The position numbers and the translations under genes were made by a program. A DNA stretch of 64,000 nucleotides from Peribacillus sp. FSL E2-0218 (GTDB lineage: Bacteria; Bacillota; Bacilli; Bacillales; DSM-1321): assembly GCF_037992945.1 (NCBI RefSeq), contig NZ_CP150304.1, forward strand, positions 561,501-625,500. The letters run 5' to 3'. Below, piece after piece: positions 16,948 through 25,428 of this stretch. The notes under the pieces are model-generated. The model did not search any database. It was not told the origin of the DNA and saw only the letters and a program-made list of their open reading frames with translations. Position 1 is the stretch's first letter. The number at the start of each line of letters is the position of its first letter.

Positions 16948-17508
16948 TTATTTATAGACTTTGACTTTTACCGTTTTTCTGCCCCAATCAAGTGCTTTTG
17001 AATGGGATGAGTAGAAGACGTCAATTTTATTCCCTTTGATAGCTCCGCCTTTATCTGCGGCAATGGCTTCTCCGTATCCTTCCACATGAACTTTTGTTCC
17101 TAGTGGAATGACCTTGGGATCGACGGAAATGGCTTTTACTTTAGGATTTTTCTTTAAGTTAAGACCCGTTGCCGTAATCCCGCTGCAGCCTTTGCAATTT
17201 GCTGTGTACGCGGTTGCCTTCACGGTGATCGTTTTATATTTCTTGGATGACGATGATTTTGTTTTAGCCTTTGGTTTGGCAGAATTCGAAGGTTTTTTCA
17301 CCTTTAGAACTTGTTTTGGATGGATGTTATCTTTTTTTAGGTTGTTCCAACCTTTGAGTTGATTGACTGTTATATTATGTTTATTGGCGATACCCCATAG
17401 TGTGTCGCCGCTTTTGACTTTGTATGTAGTAGTAGCAGCCGATGAAACTCCGGAAAAACTAAATACCAGGAAGAAAGCAGTGAAAATTGGAAGTAGTATT
17501 TTTTTCAA
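16948..17508 (-). CDS. yocH: Secreted LysM and 3D-domain cell-wall protein (YocH-like)
   Basis: A 186-residue secreted protein. A Sec signal peptide (MKKILLPIFTAFFLVFSFSG, cleavage after SSA, about residue 24) is followed by one LysM domain (YKVKSGDTLWGIANKH, residues 28-71), a Lys/Ser-rich linker and a C-terminal 3D domain (from about residue 95). The three aspartates that name the domain are in SVDPK, AADKG and IDVF. YocH-type proteins bind peptidoglycan and act as lytic enzymes or muropeptide binders. In B. subtilis yocH belongs to the WalRK regulon; I found no convincing WalR box here. An AAGGAG site precedes the ATG. Confidence 0.88.
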   Translation of the reverse strand: MKKILLPIFTAFFLVFSFSGVSSAATTTYKVKSGDTLWGIANKHNITVNQLKGWNNLKKDNIHPKQVLKVKKPSNSAKPKAKTKSSSSKKYKTITVKATAYTANCKGCSGITATGLNLKKNPKVKAISVDPKVIPLGTKVHVEGYGEAIAADKGGAIKGNKIDVFYSSHSKALDWGRKTVKVKVYK

Positions 17509-17895
17509 AATGAATAGTCTCCTTTGTTTTAAATCGTAGACTTAGAATAACAGGTCTATATGACAATAATGTTTCGCTGGAATAGTAATTGTGTTACAAA
17601 AACGTTTCTGTTGATATGCGGATGTAATATAAACTAGTAAAAAAGGACTTGTCGAGGTTTATTTTGATATGTTTTATAATGATTGATAATGTCGGTTGGA
17701 AAGCTTTTTTTGCATGTGTAATGACGTATTTTGTTTAAATGTACAATATTTGGATATATTACATCTGGTTTAAAAGGCCTATGCAATCTTGTGAAAAATG
17801 CAGCGTGATTATGACTGGATTATTGCTATATAATTGATGGCCAATGAGAGCGGGGGGAATGCGGTTACTATTTTAAATGGATCTAATATAGAAAC
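17509..17895. other. Intergenic region upstream of yocH-like gene
   Basis: About 390 bp of AT-rich sequence without a supported gene. It must hold the promoter of the LysM-3D gene, read leftward. No RNA gene or conserved element was recognised until the GC-rich repeat that begins near 17900. Confidence 0.4.
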
Positions 17896-17905
17896 TAAGG
17901 TTGGA

Positions 17906-18115
17906 AGTACCTCCGTTCCACTCCAACTTGTGTGAACAAAAAGTGGAAATCGCGATTGCCCGCAGTATTTGGGAATCTATACGTGGGCCGTTCCATTGCC
18001 CTGCAGGCAACTCGCTTATCCAGAGGCAGTCCGTGAGCTTCTCGGCTTTCAGCCTGTGGTGTCTCACGTAGACGCGCAATTCCTCAGGAGTGTCGTGCCT
18101 TCCGTTCCACTGTAC
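17906..18115. repeat. Degenerate copy of a GC-rich palindromic intergenic repeat
   Basis: The stretch 18009-18110 aligns with the repeat at 20130-20225: CTCGCTT, CTCGGCTTT, GTCTC, TAGACGCGC, CAGGAGT and CCTTCCGTTCC are shared in the same order, roughly three quarters identical by eye. It is flanked on the left by a GTTGGA...TCCAAC inverted pair (17906-17933). Similar GC-rich repeats occur between genes in many Bacillaceae. Short frames through it are not genes. Confidence 0.7.
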
Positions 18116-18209
18116 TCTGCATTGAAATCAAAGATACTCCCCCGATTCCCTGCGGATTTAGCGAATTTGGTCCTTGCCCGTTCCAACCAGTATCGGGGTA
18201 ATGAAACCT

Positions 18210-18250
18210 AAAAAAGATGCCGTCTGCAAAAAGCAGACGGCATCTTTTTC
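18210..18250 (-). terminator. Strong terminator after M20 peptidase gene
   Basis: AAAAAAGATGCCGTCTGC and GCAGACGGCATCTTTTTC form an 18-bp near-perfect stem with a 5-nt A-rich loop and T-runs on both strands. Confidence 0.95.
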
Positions 18251-18265
18251 AAAGTATCAAATCTA

Positions 18266-19330
18266 TTAAACTAAAGTGAATTCCGTTGCAAAATCAACTA
18301 GCATTTTTTGATATATGGCGACTGATTCCAGATTGACACATTCCCTGTCACCATGCCAATTCTCGCCTTTTGGGCCGAATTCGATGGCTGGAATATCATA
18401 AGCGGCAAAAAAGACAGTGTCAGCCGAACCGTGTTGTCCGAAAATCACGGCATCTTGGTTGGTGTTCTTTTTGATTATGGGACGAAGCAGTGAGATGAAT
18501 GGGTCCGATTCTTCCGTTTTCACAGGCTTGCTGTACATATTGATGAAAATATTCTTCCCCGTCACACTTTCAATTTGTGTGACGACTTCTTCCATTGTTT
18601 GTGTAGGGAGATAGCGGATATCCAGGCTGAGCAAGCAGGCATCCGGTACTTTATTGTAAACATCCCCGCCTTTTATTTTTGCTAGGTTAAGTGAGGGGGA
18701 ATCGTAAAGGGGGGTATGATCCCTCGTGAACGGAAGCTCCTTTATTTTTTGATAGAGTTCATAGGCCTTCTCGATTGCATTCACGCCTTCCCACGGACGG
18801 CTTCCATGGGCGGATTTACCAGATACCTCAATATCAAGGCGCAGGGCGCCCTTTGCCTGCAGGCCAATTCCCAATTGGGTAGGTTCGGCACAAATTACAA
18901 AGTCCCCTCTATAACCATGTTTCGCTAAATAGCCAGAACAGTTCAACCCGCCAATTTCTTCATCCGATACTATCTGCAGCTGGATTTTCAATCCCAAGTT
19001 CCTATCTTTCAGTTCGGAGAATGCACACATCATTCCGGCAACCCCTGCTTTCATATCGGCTGCACCCCGTCCATATAGATGCCCTTCATGAATCTGTGGG
19101 AAAAATTGATCCGGAGTCCCGCTGACAACATCGACATGGCCATTCCAGATAACGGTTTTATCTCCATGGCCAATCTCGCTAACGAGCATCCTATACCCAT
19201 TATTAACGATTACATTCACGGTCAACCCTTGCTTTTTAAGCCAGTCCGCACAGTATTCAACTGCTTCGTTGGCTCCCTTTTTCGATGAACTATCAATGGA
19301 TACTAAATCTTTAAGTAACTCGATGAGCAA
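18266..19330 (-). CDS. M20 family metallopeptidase (ArgE/DapE/acetylornithine deacetylase-like)
   Basis: A 354-residue cytoplasmic hydrolase with the dinuclear zinc ligands of the M20 family: GHVDVV (about residue 64), GRGAADMK (about residue 87), SDEEIGG (about residue 122), CAEPT (about residue 147) and a late His in GQHGSADT. An insertion dimerisation domain lies between. Family members remove acyl or amino acid groups from substrates such as N-acetylornithine or N-succinyl-diaminopimelate. The exact substrate is open; no arginine or lysine genes adjoin it. The TTG start at 19330 has GGGAGG 8 nt upstream. Confidence 0.88.
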   Translation of the reverse strand: MLIELLKDLVSIDSSSKKGANEAVEYCADWLKKQGLTVNVIVNNGYRMLVSEIGHGDKTVIWNGHVDVVSGTPDQFFPQIHEGHLYGRGAADMKAGVAGMMCAFSELKDRNLGLKIQLQIVSDEEIGGLNCSGYLAKHGYRGDFVICAEPTQLGIGLQAKGALRLDIEVSGKSAHGSRPWEGVNAIEKAYELYQKIKELPFTRDHTPLYDSPSLNLAKIKGGDVYNKVPDACLLSLDIRYLPTQTMEEVVTQIESVTGKNIFINMYSKPVKTEESDPFISLLRPIIKKNTNQDAVIFGQHGSADTVFFAAYDIPAIEFGPKGENWHGDRECVNLESVAIYQKMLVDFATEFTLV

Positions 19331-19420
19331 AAAGAAAACCTCCCAAAAATTTGCATACTATCATTATATATACCCTCCCTTTCCAAGTGTTAACTAGAAA
19401 TTTTTTTCCTGTTACGTGAC

Positions 19421-19447
19421 GTTTACCACTTCCACTTTCTGGGGTAT
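19421..19447 (+). promoter_or_regulatory. Sigma-B promoter of the general stress gene
   Basis: GTTTAC (19421-19426) and GGGTAT (19442-19447), 15 bp apart, fit the sigma-B consensus GTTTAA-N12-15-GGGWAT. The gene downstream is a stress-protein family member, which agrees. Confidence 0.75.
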
Positions 19448-19493
19448 GTAAAGGAGGAGCGATAGATTACATTCTTTAAGGAGGATGATAGAA

Positions 19494-20000
19494 ATGGATA
19501 AACGGATAATTGGTGTATATGAAACTGGAGAAGAAGCCATTAAGGCTGTTGAGGCCTTGCAGGCCGATGGATATAACCGTGATGATATATCGGTGGTGGC
19601 AAAAGATAAAGAGGAGTTAAAGACAGTGAACGAAGAAACTGGGACGAAGGCTGAAGAGGGTCTCGCGGCTGGTGCAGCGACCGGAGGGATTTTGGGAGGA
19701 GCAGCTGGTTTATTAGCAGGAGTGGGTGCATTGGCAATACCGGGAATCGGACCGGTACTGGCAGCAGGGCCGCTTGCTGCAACATTGGCTGGTGCGGCTG
19801 TAGGCGCTGGTACAGGCGGTTTGGCCGGTACATTGATTGGGATGGGCTTACCGGAAGATGAGGCGAATCGATATGAAGCGGATGTGAAAAGCGGCAAGCT
19901 GCTTGTGCTGGTTGACGCAGATTCGCGTAAATCGAATTCTTCTTATTCAGGTATTACCGAAACGGATGAAACGTTAACGCATGGCAGAAGAACGCTATAA
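19494..20000 (+). CDS. General stress protein with YflT domain and glycine zipper
   Basis: A 168-residue protein. Residues 1-45 carry the YflT/GSP17M-type heat-induced stress domain (IIGVYETGEEAIKAVEAL...DISVVAKD). Residues 60-125 are a glycine/alanine-rich hydrophobic zipper that may insert in or associate with membrane. The ATG at 19494 is chosen because AAGGAGG lies 9 nt upstream; an ATG at 19485 directly abuts that site. The sigma-B promoter upstream marks it as a general stress regulon member. Its original terminator has been duplicated by the IS that follows. Confidence 0.88.
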   Translation: MDKRIIGVYETGEEAIKAVEALQADGYNRDDISVVAKDKEELKTVNEETGTKAEEGLAAGAATGGILGGAAGLLAGVGALAIPGIGPVLAAGPLAATLAGAAVGAGTGGLAGTLIGMGLPEDEANRYEADVKSGKLLVLVDADSRKSNSSYSGITETDETLTHGRRTL

Positions 20001-20011
20001 TGACAGGTGAA

Positions 20012-20043
20012 AAAGGACGGATTCCCTTTAGGGTCCGTCCTTT
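20012..20043. repeat. Left 32-bp direct repeat (terminator hairpin) flanking the IS
   Basis: A terminator-like hairpin (GGACGGA...TCCGTCC, 7-bp stem plus inner CCC/GGG) of 32 bp immediately precedes the left end of the IS. The same 32 bp recurs immediately after the right end (21724-21755) with one mismatch at position 11. It still serves as terminator of the stress gene. Confidence 0.85.
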
Positions 20044-20052
20044 CAGACTGTA

Positions 20053-20080
20053 GACAAACTCGATGAAAATCGAGTTTGTC
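20053..20080 (+). terminator. Perfect hairpin inside IS left end
   Basis: GACAAACTCGAT (20053-20064) and ATCGAGTTTGTC (20069-20080) enclose the tetraloop GAAA and are followed by TATTTTTATG. This is a terminator-like or translation-blocking structure that insulates the transposase from external transcripts. The stem overlaps the terminal inverted repeat. Confidence 0.6.
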
Positions 20081-20107
20081 TATTTTTATGGCCTGTACAA
20101 TTTAGAC

Positions 20108-20231
20108 GTTGATTTCCACTCCAGGCACTCGCTTTCCGCGGGCGGTCGGGGAGCCTCCTCGGCTTTGCCTGCGGGGTCTCCCCTAGACGCGCTTTTCCCG
20201 CAGGAGTCTCGTACCTTCCGTTCCAATCAAC
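20108..20231. repeat. GC-rich palindromic repeat element (124 bp) within the IS
   Basis: Terminal inverted repeats GTTGATT (20108-20114) and AATCAAC (20225-20231) bound a GC-rich core with internal complementary segments, for example TCCGCGGGCGG with CCTGCGGGG and GAGCCTCCTCGGC. A degraded relative lies at 18009-18110. Similar short GC-rich repeats are scattered between genes in Bacillaceae; it has no coding capacity. Confidence 0.7.
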
Positions 20232-20315
20232 TTTGTCTTACCATTTAGATAGAACACTTTTGACTGGAGTCATTTTTGTTTTAAAATTGAAGGATTAAAA
20301 CTTGAGGTGATGAGG

Positions 20316-21674
20316 ATGCTTTCTAAACATGATTCTATTCAGCGAGATCAACTTGAAATGATTACTTTAGATCAACTGGTGCCACCGAACCATTTGGTTC
20401 GTAAAATGGAGGCTGCCATTGACTTCACTTTCATTTATGACTTGGTGAAAGATATGTACTCAGAGGTAGGACGCCCAAGTATTGATCCAGTTATTTTAGT
20501 TAAACTGACTTTCATTCAATATACCTTCGGTATTCGTTCCATGCGTAAAACGATTGAAGAAGTTGAAACCAATATGGCTTACCGTTGGTTCTTAGGCTAT
20601 GGTTTCCATGATAAAGTACCTCATTTCTCTACGTTCGGAAAAAATTATGAGCGACGCTTTAAAGATACAGACCTGTTTGAACAGATTTTCTGTCGCATTT
20701 TAATGACAGCTGCTAATAAAAAGTTAATAAGTGTAGAACACGTTTTCGTGGATTCCACCCATGTGAAAGCCAGTGCGAATAAACGGAAATTTGAAAAGAA
20801 AATCGTTCGTAAAGAAACACGAGCGTATCAAGGACGTCTTCAAGAAGAAATCAATCAAGATCGTGAAAACCACGGAAAGAAGCCTTTTCCACCAGATAAA
20901 TTTGATAAGGAAGAAACCAAAGCAATTAAAGAAAGTACTACGGATCCTGAGAGTGGCTACTATGTGAAAGATGAACGAACAAAACAGTTTGCCTATTCAT
21001 TCCATGCGGCCGCAGACGGCAACGGTTTTGTATTGGGAACGATTGTAACACCTGGTAATACACATGACAGTCATATTTTGGAGCCACTTGTTGAGCAAGT
21101 GATTGAGAAAGTTGGAAAACCAGAAGCAGTTGCCGCAGATGCAGCTTATAAAACACCAGCGATTACAAGCTACCTATTTAACAAAGAAATCACACCTGCT
21201 TTACCCTATACACGTCCTCGTACAAAAGAAGGATTCTTTCGCAAACATGACTATGTTTACGATGAACACTTTGATTGTTACCTTTGCCCTTCGGGAGAAA
21301 CTTTAAAGTACTCAACAACAAATAAAGAGGGCTATCGCGAGTACAAATCGCCCAAACAAATTTGTGCAACATGCTCATTTTTATCACGGTGTACGGAAAG
21401 CAAAGACCATCAAAAAGTAGTGACACGGCATATCTGGCAAGCATATGTGGAAGAAGCAGATCATCTGCGTCATCATCAAGAGGTAAAACCTATATATGCG
21501 AAACGCAAAGAAACGATTGAGCGTGTATTCGCAGATGCAAAAGAAAAGCATGGTATGCGTTGGACTACTTTAAGGGGACTTAAAAAATTGTCGATGCAGG
21601 CGATGCTTACTTTCGCTGCCATGAATGTAAAGAAGATGGCCACTTGGACATGGAAAGGTCCTAAAACGGCTTAA
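20316..21674 (+). CDS. IS1182-family transposase
   Basis: A 452-residue DDE transposase, intact. The N-terminal helical region has LVPPNHLVRKMEAAIDFTF. The catalytic acids are the Asp in HVFVDSTHVKASANK (about residue 150), the Asp in VAADAAYKTP (about residue 275) and the Glu in YAKRKETIERVFADAKEKHG (about residue 408). A four-Cys cluster (CYLCPSGE...CATCSFLSRC, about residues 325-360) is typical of IS1182. The ATG at 20316 is chosen for GAGGTG 6 nt upstream; GTG 20307 overlaps the site. Confidence 0.95.
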   Translation: MLSKHDSIQRDQLEMITLDQLVPPNHLVRKMEAAIDFTFIYDLVKDMYSEVGRPSIDPVILVKLTFIQYTFGIRSMRKTIEEVETNMAYRWFLGYGFHDKVPHFSTFGKNYERRFKDTDLFEQIFCRILMTAANKKLISVEHVFVDSTHVKASANKRKFEKKIVRKETRAYQGRLQEEINQDRENHGKKPFPPDKFDKEETKAIKESTTDPESGYYVKDERTKQFAYSFHAAADGNGFVLGTIVTPGNTHDSHILEPLVEQVIEKVGKPEAVAADAAYKTPAITSYLFNKEITPALPYTRPRTKEGFFRKHDYVYDEHFDCYLCPSGETLKYSTTNKEGYREYKSPKQICATCSFLSRCTESKDHQKVVTRHIWQAYVEEADHLRHHQEVKPIYAKRKETIERVFADAKEKHGMRWTTLRGLKKLSMQAMLTFAAMNVKKMATWTWKGPKTA

Positions 21675-21723
21675 CATAGTGGCTCGAAGAGCCCAAATCT
21701 CGTAACCTTTTGTCTACAAACTG

Positions 21724-21755
21724 AAAGGACGGAATCCCTTTAGGGTCCGTCCTTT
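21724..21755. repeat. Right 32-bp direct repeat (terminator hairpin) flanking the IS
   Basis: This is the second copy of the hairpin at 20012-20043, 31 of 32 bases identical, followed by a T-run. It lies 6 bp before the stop codon of the convergent chemoreceptor gene and still works as a terminator there. Confidence 0.85.
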
Positions 21756-21761
21756 TTTTTA

Positions 21762-23753
21762 TTAAAATATGAACTTTCGTATTTCTTTATGCATTTCCTG
21801 TGATAAGGTATCCAGATCACTGGCAAGGGCATTTAATTGTTCCATGGAGGCGTTCGTTTGTTCGATAGATGCCGATACTTCTTCGGTTCCCGCAGCCGTT
21901 TCCTGACTGATCGAATTCAATTGTTCTGCATTTCCGGACATCCGTGTAACCTCCGATACCATATCGTTCATCATCGTTTTCATTTCGTCAAAATTGCTGA
22001 AAGTGTTCTCGATGATTGTTGCAATGTGACTGAAGGCATTCTCCGTATCCGTTACCGAAGTATCCTGATGATGGATTTTTTGATTGACTTGGTCAATCAG
22101 TTGTACTGTGTTGCTTGTATCGGCCTGCATCGCTTGGATGATTTCCGAGATTTCCTTCAGCGAATGCTCCGTTTGCTCGGCCAACTTCTTCACTTCATCG
22201 GCTACCACGGCAAACCCTTTCCCGTGTTCACCAGCCCTTGCCGCTTCGATGGCAGCATTCAAGGCGAGTAGGTTCGTTTGTCCGGCAATCCCGCTTATCG
22301 TCTTTACGATCGCGCTAATATCATGGGAACGGGCATCCAATGACTTAACGGCTGTACCCATTTTATTGGAGATCAGCGATGTTTCGTTGAATTGTTGTTT
22401 TAGGTCGCGCACTTGAGTGATGCCGTTTTCGGAAGCCTTGAACATATTGTCCGATTCCAACGCCATTTTGCTTGTTTCTGCGTCAAGGTCATTGATTTTG
22501 TCTGCCAAAAGCTTTACGGCCTTTTCATTATTTTGCCCGACTTCAATTTGATCTATGGCACCTGATGCTATTTGCTCCATCGTCAAGGCGACTTCGTTTG
22601 CCGCTGCCGAATTTTCCTCTGCACTTGCGACAAGCGTCATCGAGGAATCGGAAACTTTATCGGAAAGGGTGTTGACCTTCCCTAACATCTGGCTCATATT
22701 TCGGGCCATCATGTTCGTGTCTTCTGCAAGCTGTCCTATTTCATCGGTCCTTGAGATCGAATTTATGGCCGTGAAGTCGCCGCCAGCCATCTTCCGTATC
22801 GAGCCTTGCAGGTTTTTAATCGGGTTCGTCAAGGATCTGGTGATGAAGATGGCAGATAAGGCCGTCACGGTAAAGACGATCAACAACGTGATGATATTAT
22901 CTTTGATCATCGGGCTTGCACGGACTATCACTTCATTTTCATCCATCAATCCAGCTATTCGCCATCCGGTAGTCGGGTTGGTGGCATAGCCGATGATCCG
23001 TTTTTTTCCTTCATATTCCTCGAGCATCGATCCGGATTCACTTTTCATTTTCTTGAAAATGTTCTCCTTGGATATGTCCTGTTGAATTTTTTCTTTATCC
23101 GGATGGGTAACGAAGGCTCCTTTTTCATCCAGCAAAACCGAATAACCGGTTTCACCGAACTTCGTTTGGTTAACCATCTTGACCAATGTGTCGATCGAAA
23201 TGTCTACACCGAGCACGCCGATTAATCGGTCACCATCATATATGGCCTTTGCTGCAGTGATGACAAGTTTATTTGTAGCTTGATCTGTATAAGGTTCCGT
23301 CCAAATGGTTTCATTTTTTTCCTTTAACGCAGCTTGATACCACTCTCTCTGTCTAGGGTCAAAATCAGCCGGCAATTCAGCTTTAGGGAATATTATTGTT
23401 TTTCCCCCTTTTTCCGTGCCGAGATACAAGCCATTTATTTCGGAATTGCTTGACTGTGTATGGGAAAACTCATCGATTATCGATTCAGGGTCCTTTTCAT
23501 AAGTGCTCATGCGGGGGTACTTACTGAGCCTATCCAATTGATCCTCGGTTTTCTTGAAGAAGATTTCAAAGGATTCATTCATTGACTTGACTTGCTCTTC
23601 CGTCGTTCCAGTAAGCTCATCTGTCGTTAACTCGATGCTGTTTTTATAGCTCATGTAAGCAATGGCCAAGCCGCTTATCATGATCAAAGCTAAAAAGGGA
23701 ATCAATATCTGTTTTTTTAGCGAATTAAAATACCAATCTGTCATTTTCTGCAT
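21762..23753 (-). CDS. Methyl-accepting chemotaxis protein with dCache sensor domain
   Basis: A 663-residue chemoreceptor: TM1 about residues 14-36, an extracellular dCache-type ligand domain (about 40-275, with RQREWYQAAL and WTEPYTDQATNKLVITAAKA), TM2 about 283-303, HAMP about 304-356, and a cytoplasmic signalling domain with the conserved tip GQTNLLALNAAIEAARAGEH near residue 490. It senses an extracellular ligand, probably a small organic acid or amino acid, and controls CheA. The ATG at 23753 follows AAGGAG by 8 nt; TTG 23759 is too close to that site. No chemotaxis genes adjoin it. Confidence 0.94.
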   Translation of the reverse strand: MQKMTDWYFNSLKKQILIPFLALIMISGLAIAYMSYKNSIELTTDELTGTTEEQVKSMNESFEIFFKKTEDQLDRLSKYPRMSTYEKDPESIIDEFSHTQSSNSEINGLYLGTEKGGKTIIFPKAELPADFDPRQREWYQAALKEKNETIWTEPYTDQATNKLVITAAKAIYDGDRLIGVLGVDISIDTLVKMVNQTKFGETGYSVLLDEKGAFVTHPDKEKIQQDISKENIFKKMKSESGSMLEEYEGKKRIIGYATNPTTGWRIAGLMDENEVIVRASPMIKDNIITLLIVFTVTALSAIFITRSLTNPIKNLQGSIRKMAGGDFTAINSISRTDEIGQLAEDTNMMARNMSQMLGKVNTLSDKVSDSSMTLVASAEENSAAANEVALTMEQIASGAIDQIEVGQNNEKAVKLLADKINDLDAETSKMALESDNMFKASENGITQVRDLKQQFNETSLISNKMGTAVKSLDARSHDISAIVKTISGIAGQTNLLALNAAIEAARAGEHGKGFAVVADEVKKLAEQTEHSLKEISEIIQAMQADTSNTVQLIDQVNQKIHHQDTSVTDTENAFSHIATIIENTFSNFDEMKTMMNDMVSEVTRMSGNAEQLNSISQETAAGTEEVSASIEQTNASMEQLNALASDLDTLSQEMHKEIRKFIF

Positions 23754-23914
23754 GGACAATGCTCCTTATATAGTTCGAATTTTGGCTTCTAATAGATATT
23801 TCGGTGCGCATTTACTTTTTTGAAGCCTCCATTTAGAAAATTGCCATAATTAATCGTCAGATTTGAGCGCCCATTACATGACGTGGATATTCGCAAGAAG
23901 CTGCAGATGGGAAA

Positions 23915-23943
23915 GAAGAGGAGACTGTATGGGTCACCTCTTC
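23915..23943 (-). terminator. Hairpin after ydbT
   Basis: GAAGAGGAGAC and GTCACCTCTTC pair over 11 positions with one A-A mismatch around a 7-nt loop. The trailing T-tract is weak, so the terminator call is moderate. It lies just beyond (inside the last codons' downstream side of) the ydbT stop on the minus strand. Confidence 0.45.
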
Positions 23944-23955
23944 CATGGATGGTGC

Positions 23956-25428
23956 TTATTCGGTTTGGATAGCTTGGGTTCTGCCTATGTACCACGCGTA
24001 AAAATCGTCTGCATATTCCGCGGGCACATCATGGATTGTTGTGTGATGTACAGGTTTGGAGCGGTTGATCGTTTCAATGGAGGCAAGCCCGAAAACCTTC
24101 TGTAGTTTGGAACGCCTGACTTCAATTTGAATGACCTTGCTTCTTTTGGTTATGAACAGAGAGGTTTCTAAGCTTCCTGATTTAAACTGAACAAACTCGC
24201 CATTCAACAAGTAGCGGCTACTTTTGAAATCAAGTATCCTCAATGTGAAAATGAGGACAAGTAAAATCAGCGAAAGATACCACAAAGCTATATCGAAAAA
24301 AGAGATGGCGGCTGTCGTGAGAAGCCAGAAAACGCTTGGGCGAAGCATTCGGATTTTGAAGGCTTGTTTCGAGAGCGGCTCCATTGCACGTTCAACCTTG
24401 TAAGCAGGTAATATCTCTTCTATCATCGCGTAGGCCCGTTCGATCGATAAAAAAGGATAGAGAACATTTGTATCAAGCCCTTCATCCCCAGTGCTTCCTG
24501 CGCTTATCAGTTTCACTTCGGCTAAACCTAGCATCCTTTTCATGATGGATTGGGTGATCTCGACTGCTTGGACCTTTTCTTTCTGGATTGAAAAAGTAGT
24601 TTCGTCCAATACACCTTTCGTGATATGGATGCGCTCCTGATCGGATGAAATTTCATATTTTCCATATTTAACAAAGGTGGATACGATTCCGAAGGTGACC
24701 GCTATGCAGATGAGGGCAGTGATGGCGATGGTTATGATCCACCACGACTCCATTGCCTTCTCAGCGTATCCTTCTGCATTTCTTAAATCGATGAAATCAT
24801 CGAGTGTATTATATAATGTGGCCAAAACGGGAATGAGGGCCAGGAAGCTGAGCGATGTAAAGGAGGCTTTCAGAACGTCTCGTTTGGTCGGTGTGAAATG
24901 AATCGTTTTTTCCATGGATGGTTCTAGGTCTGCTGCAATCTTTTCCTCGGCAACCTGCGCATCCATGATTGAATCATGCTTTGACGAATGTGTCCGCTCT
25001 AGCCGCTCGGCCTCTTTTTGGGAAATCACCTCGAAAGGTACGCTGCCCTCGTCCCCGCTGGTCCCCGTTTCGAATGTCAAGGAGGTTAGTTTGAAAATCC
25101 TGTGGAAAACGGTCGTCCGTCGATGGACATTCTGCACCTTATGAAGCGGTATCGATTGATATGATTTCGAGATGAGGCCTGAGGTAATATGGATGGTGCC
25201 TTCCTTGATTTGATATTTATAGGTATACCATTTCAGGATGATCGCCAAGACTCTCCAGGCCAAATAAATCAGAAAGGCGATTTGGAGTATCTTCATATAC
25301 ATTTTTTCTGATCCGAAGTTGAATAGATAAAGTATGATGATGAAAAAAATATTCCCTTTCAGCAATTTTCCTAAATCCAAAGGGATTTTGATGGGGTGAA
25401 GTCGCTTGGTCTGTTCTTCCATCGTCAT
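23956..25428 (-). CDS. ydbT: YdbT-like membrane protein with bacterial PH (bPH2) domains
   Basis: A 490-residue membrane protein with several hydrophobic segments (about residues 28-65, 190-215, 230-255, 365-395) and three bPH2-type modules such as QIKEGTIHITSGLISKSYQSIPLHKVQNV (starting about residue 74). The length and the partner gene match ydbST of B. subtilis, implicated in resistance to the amylolysin-type bacteriocin amylocyclicin. Its ATG overlaps the stop of ydbS by 4 nt (ATGA), so the two are translationally coupled. Confidence 0.88.
   Translation of the reverse strand: MTMEEQTKRLHPIKIPLDLGKLLKGNIFFIIILYLFNFGSEKMYMKILQIAFLIYLAWRVLAIILKWYTYKYQIKEGTIHITSGLISKSYQSIPLHKVQNVHRRTTVFHRIFKLTSLTFETGTSGDEGSVPFEVISQKEAERLERTHSSKHDSIMDAQVAEEKIAADLEPSMEKTIHFTPTKRDVLKASFTSLSFLALIPVLATLYNTLDDFIDLRNAEGYAEKAMESWWIITIAITALICIAVTFGIVSTFVKYGKYEISSDQERIHITKGVLDETTFSIQKEKVQAVEITQSIMKRMLGLAEVKLISAGSTGDEGLDTNVLYPFLSIERAYAMIEEILPAYKVERAMEPLSKQAFKIRMLRPSVFWLLTTAAISFFDIALWYLSLILLVLIFTLRILDFKSSRYLLNGEFVQFKSGSLETSLFITKRSKVIQIEVRRSKLQKVFGLASIETINRSKPVHHTTIHDVPAEYADDFYAWYIGRTQAIQTE

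Larger units (their letters stand above)
20044..21723 (+). mobile_element. IS1182-family insertion sequence, complete (1,680 bp)
   Basis: The element is bounded by imperfect terminal inverted repeats: left CAGACTGTAGACAAAC (from 20044), right end reading inward CAGTTTGTAGACAAAA (ending at 21723). It contains one intact transposase gene. A 12-bp perfect hairpin with GAAA loop (20053-20080) lies just inside the left end and can shield the transposase from outside transcription. A GC-rich Bacillaceae repeat (20108-20231) lies between that hairpin and the transposase gene. Both sides are flanked by the same 32-bp terminator sequence, consistent with target duplication. Confidence 0.88.

Noticed and set aside
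17509..17660. WalR box upstream of the yocH-like gene
   Set aside because: TTACA-like half-sites are present, but no pair with the required 11-bp step was found.
17969..18211. An 80-codon plus-strand frame and a 68-codon minus-strand frame between yocH and the M20 gene
   Set aside because: Both run through the degenerate GC-rich repeat, lack ribosome sites and have protein-like composition only by virtue of GC content.
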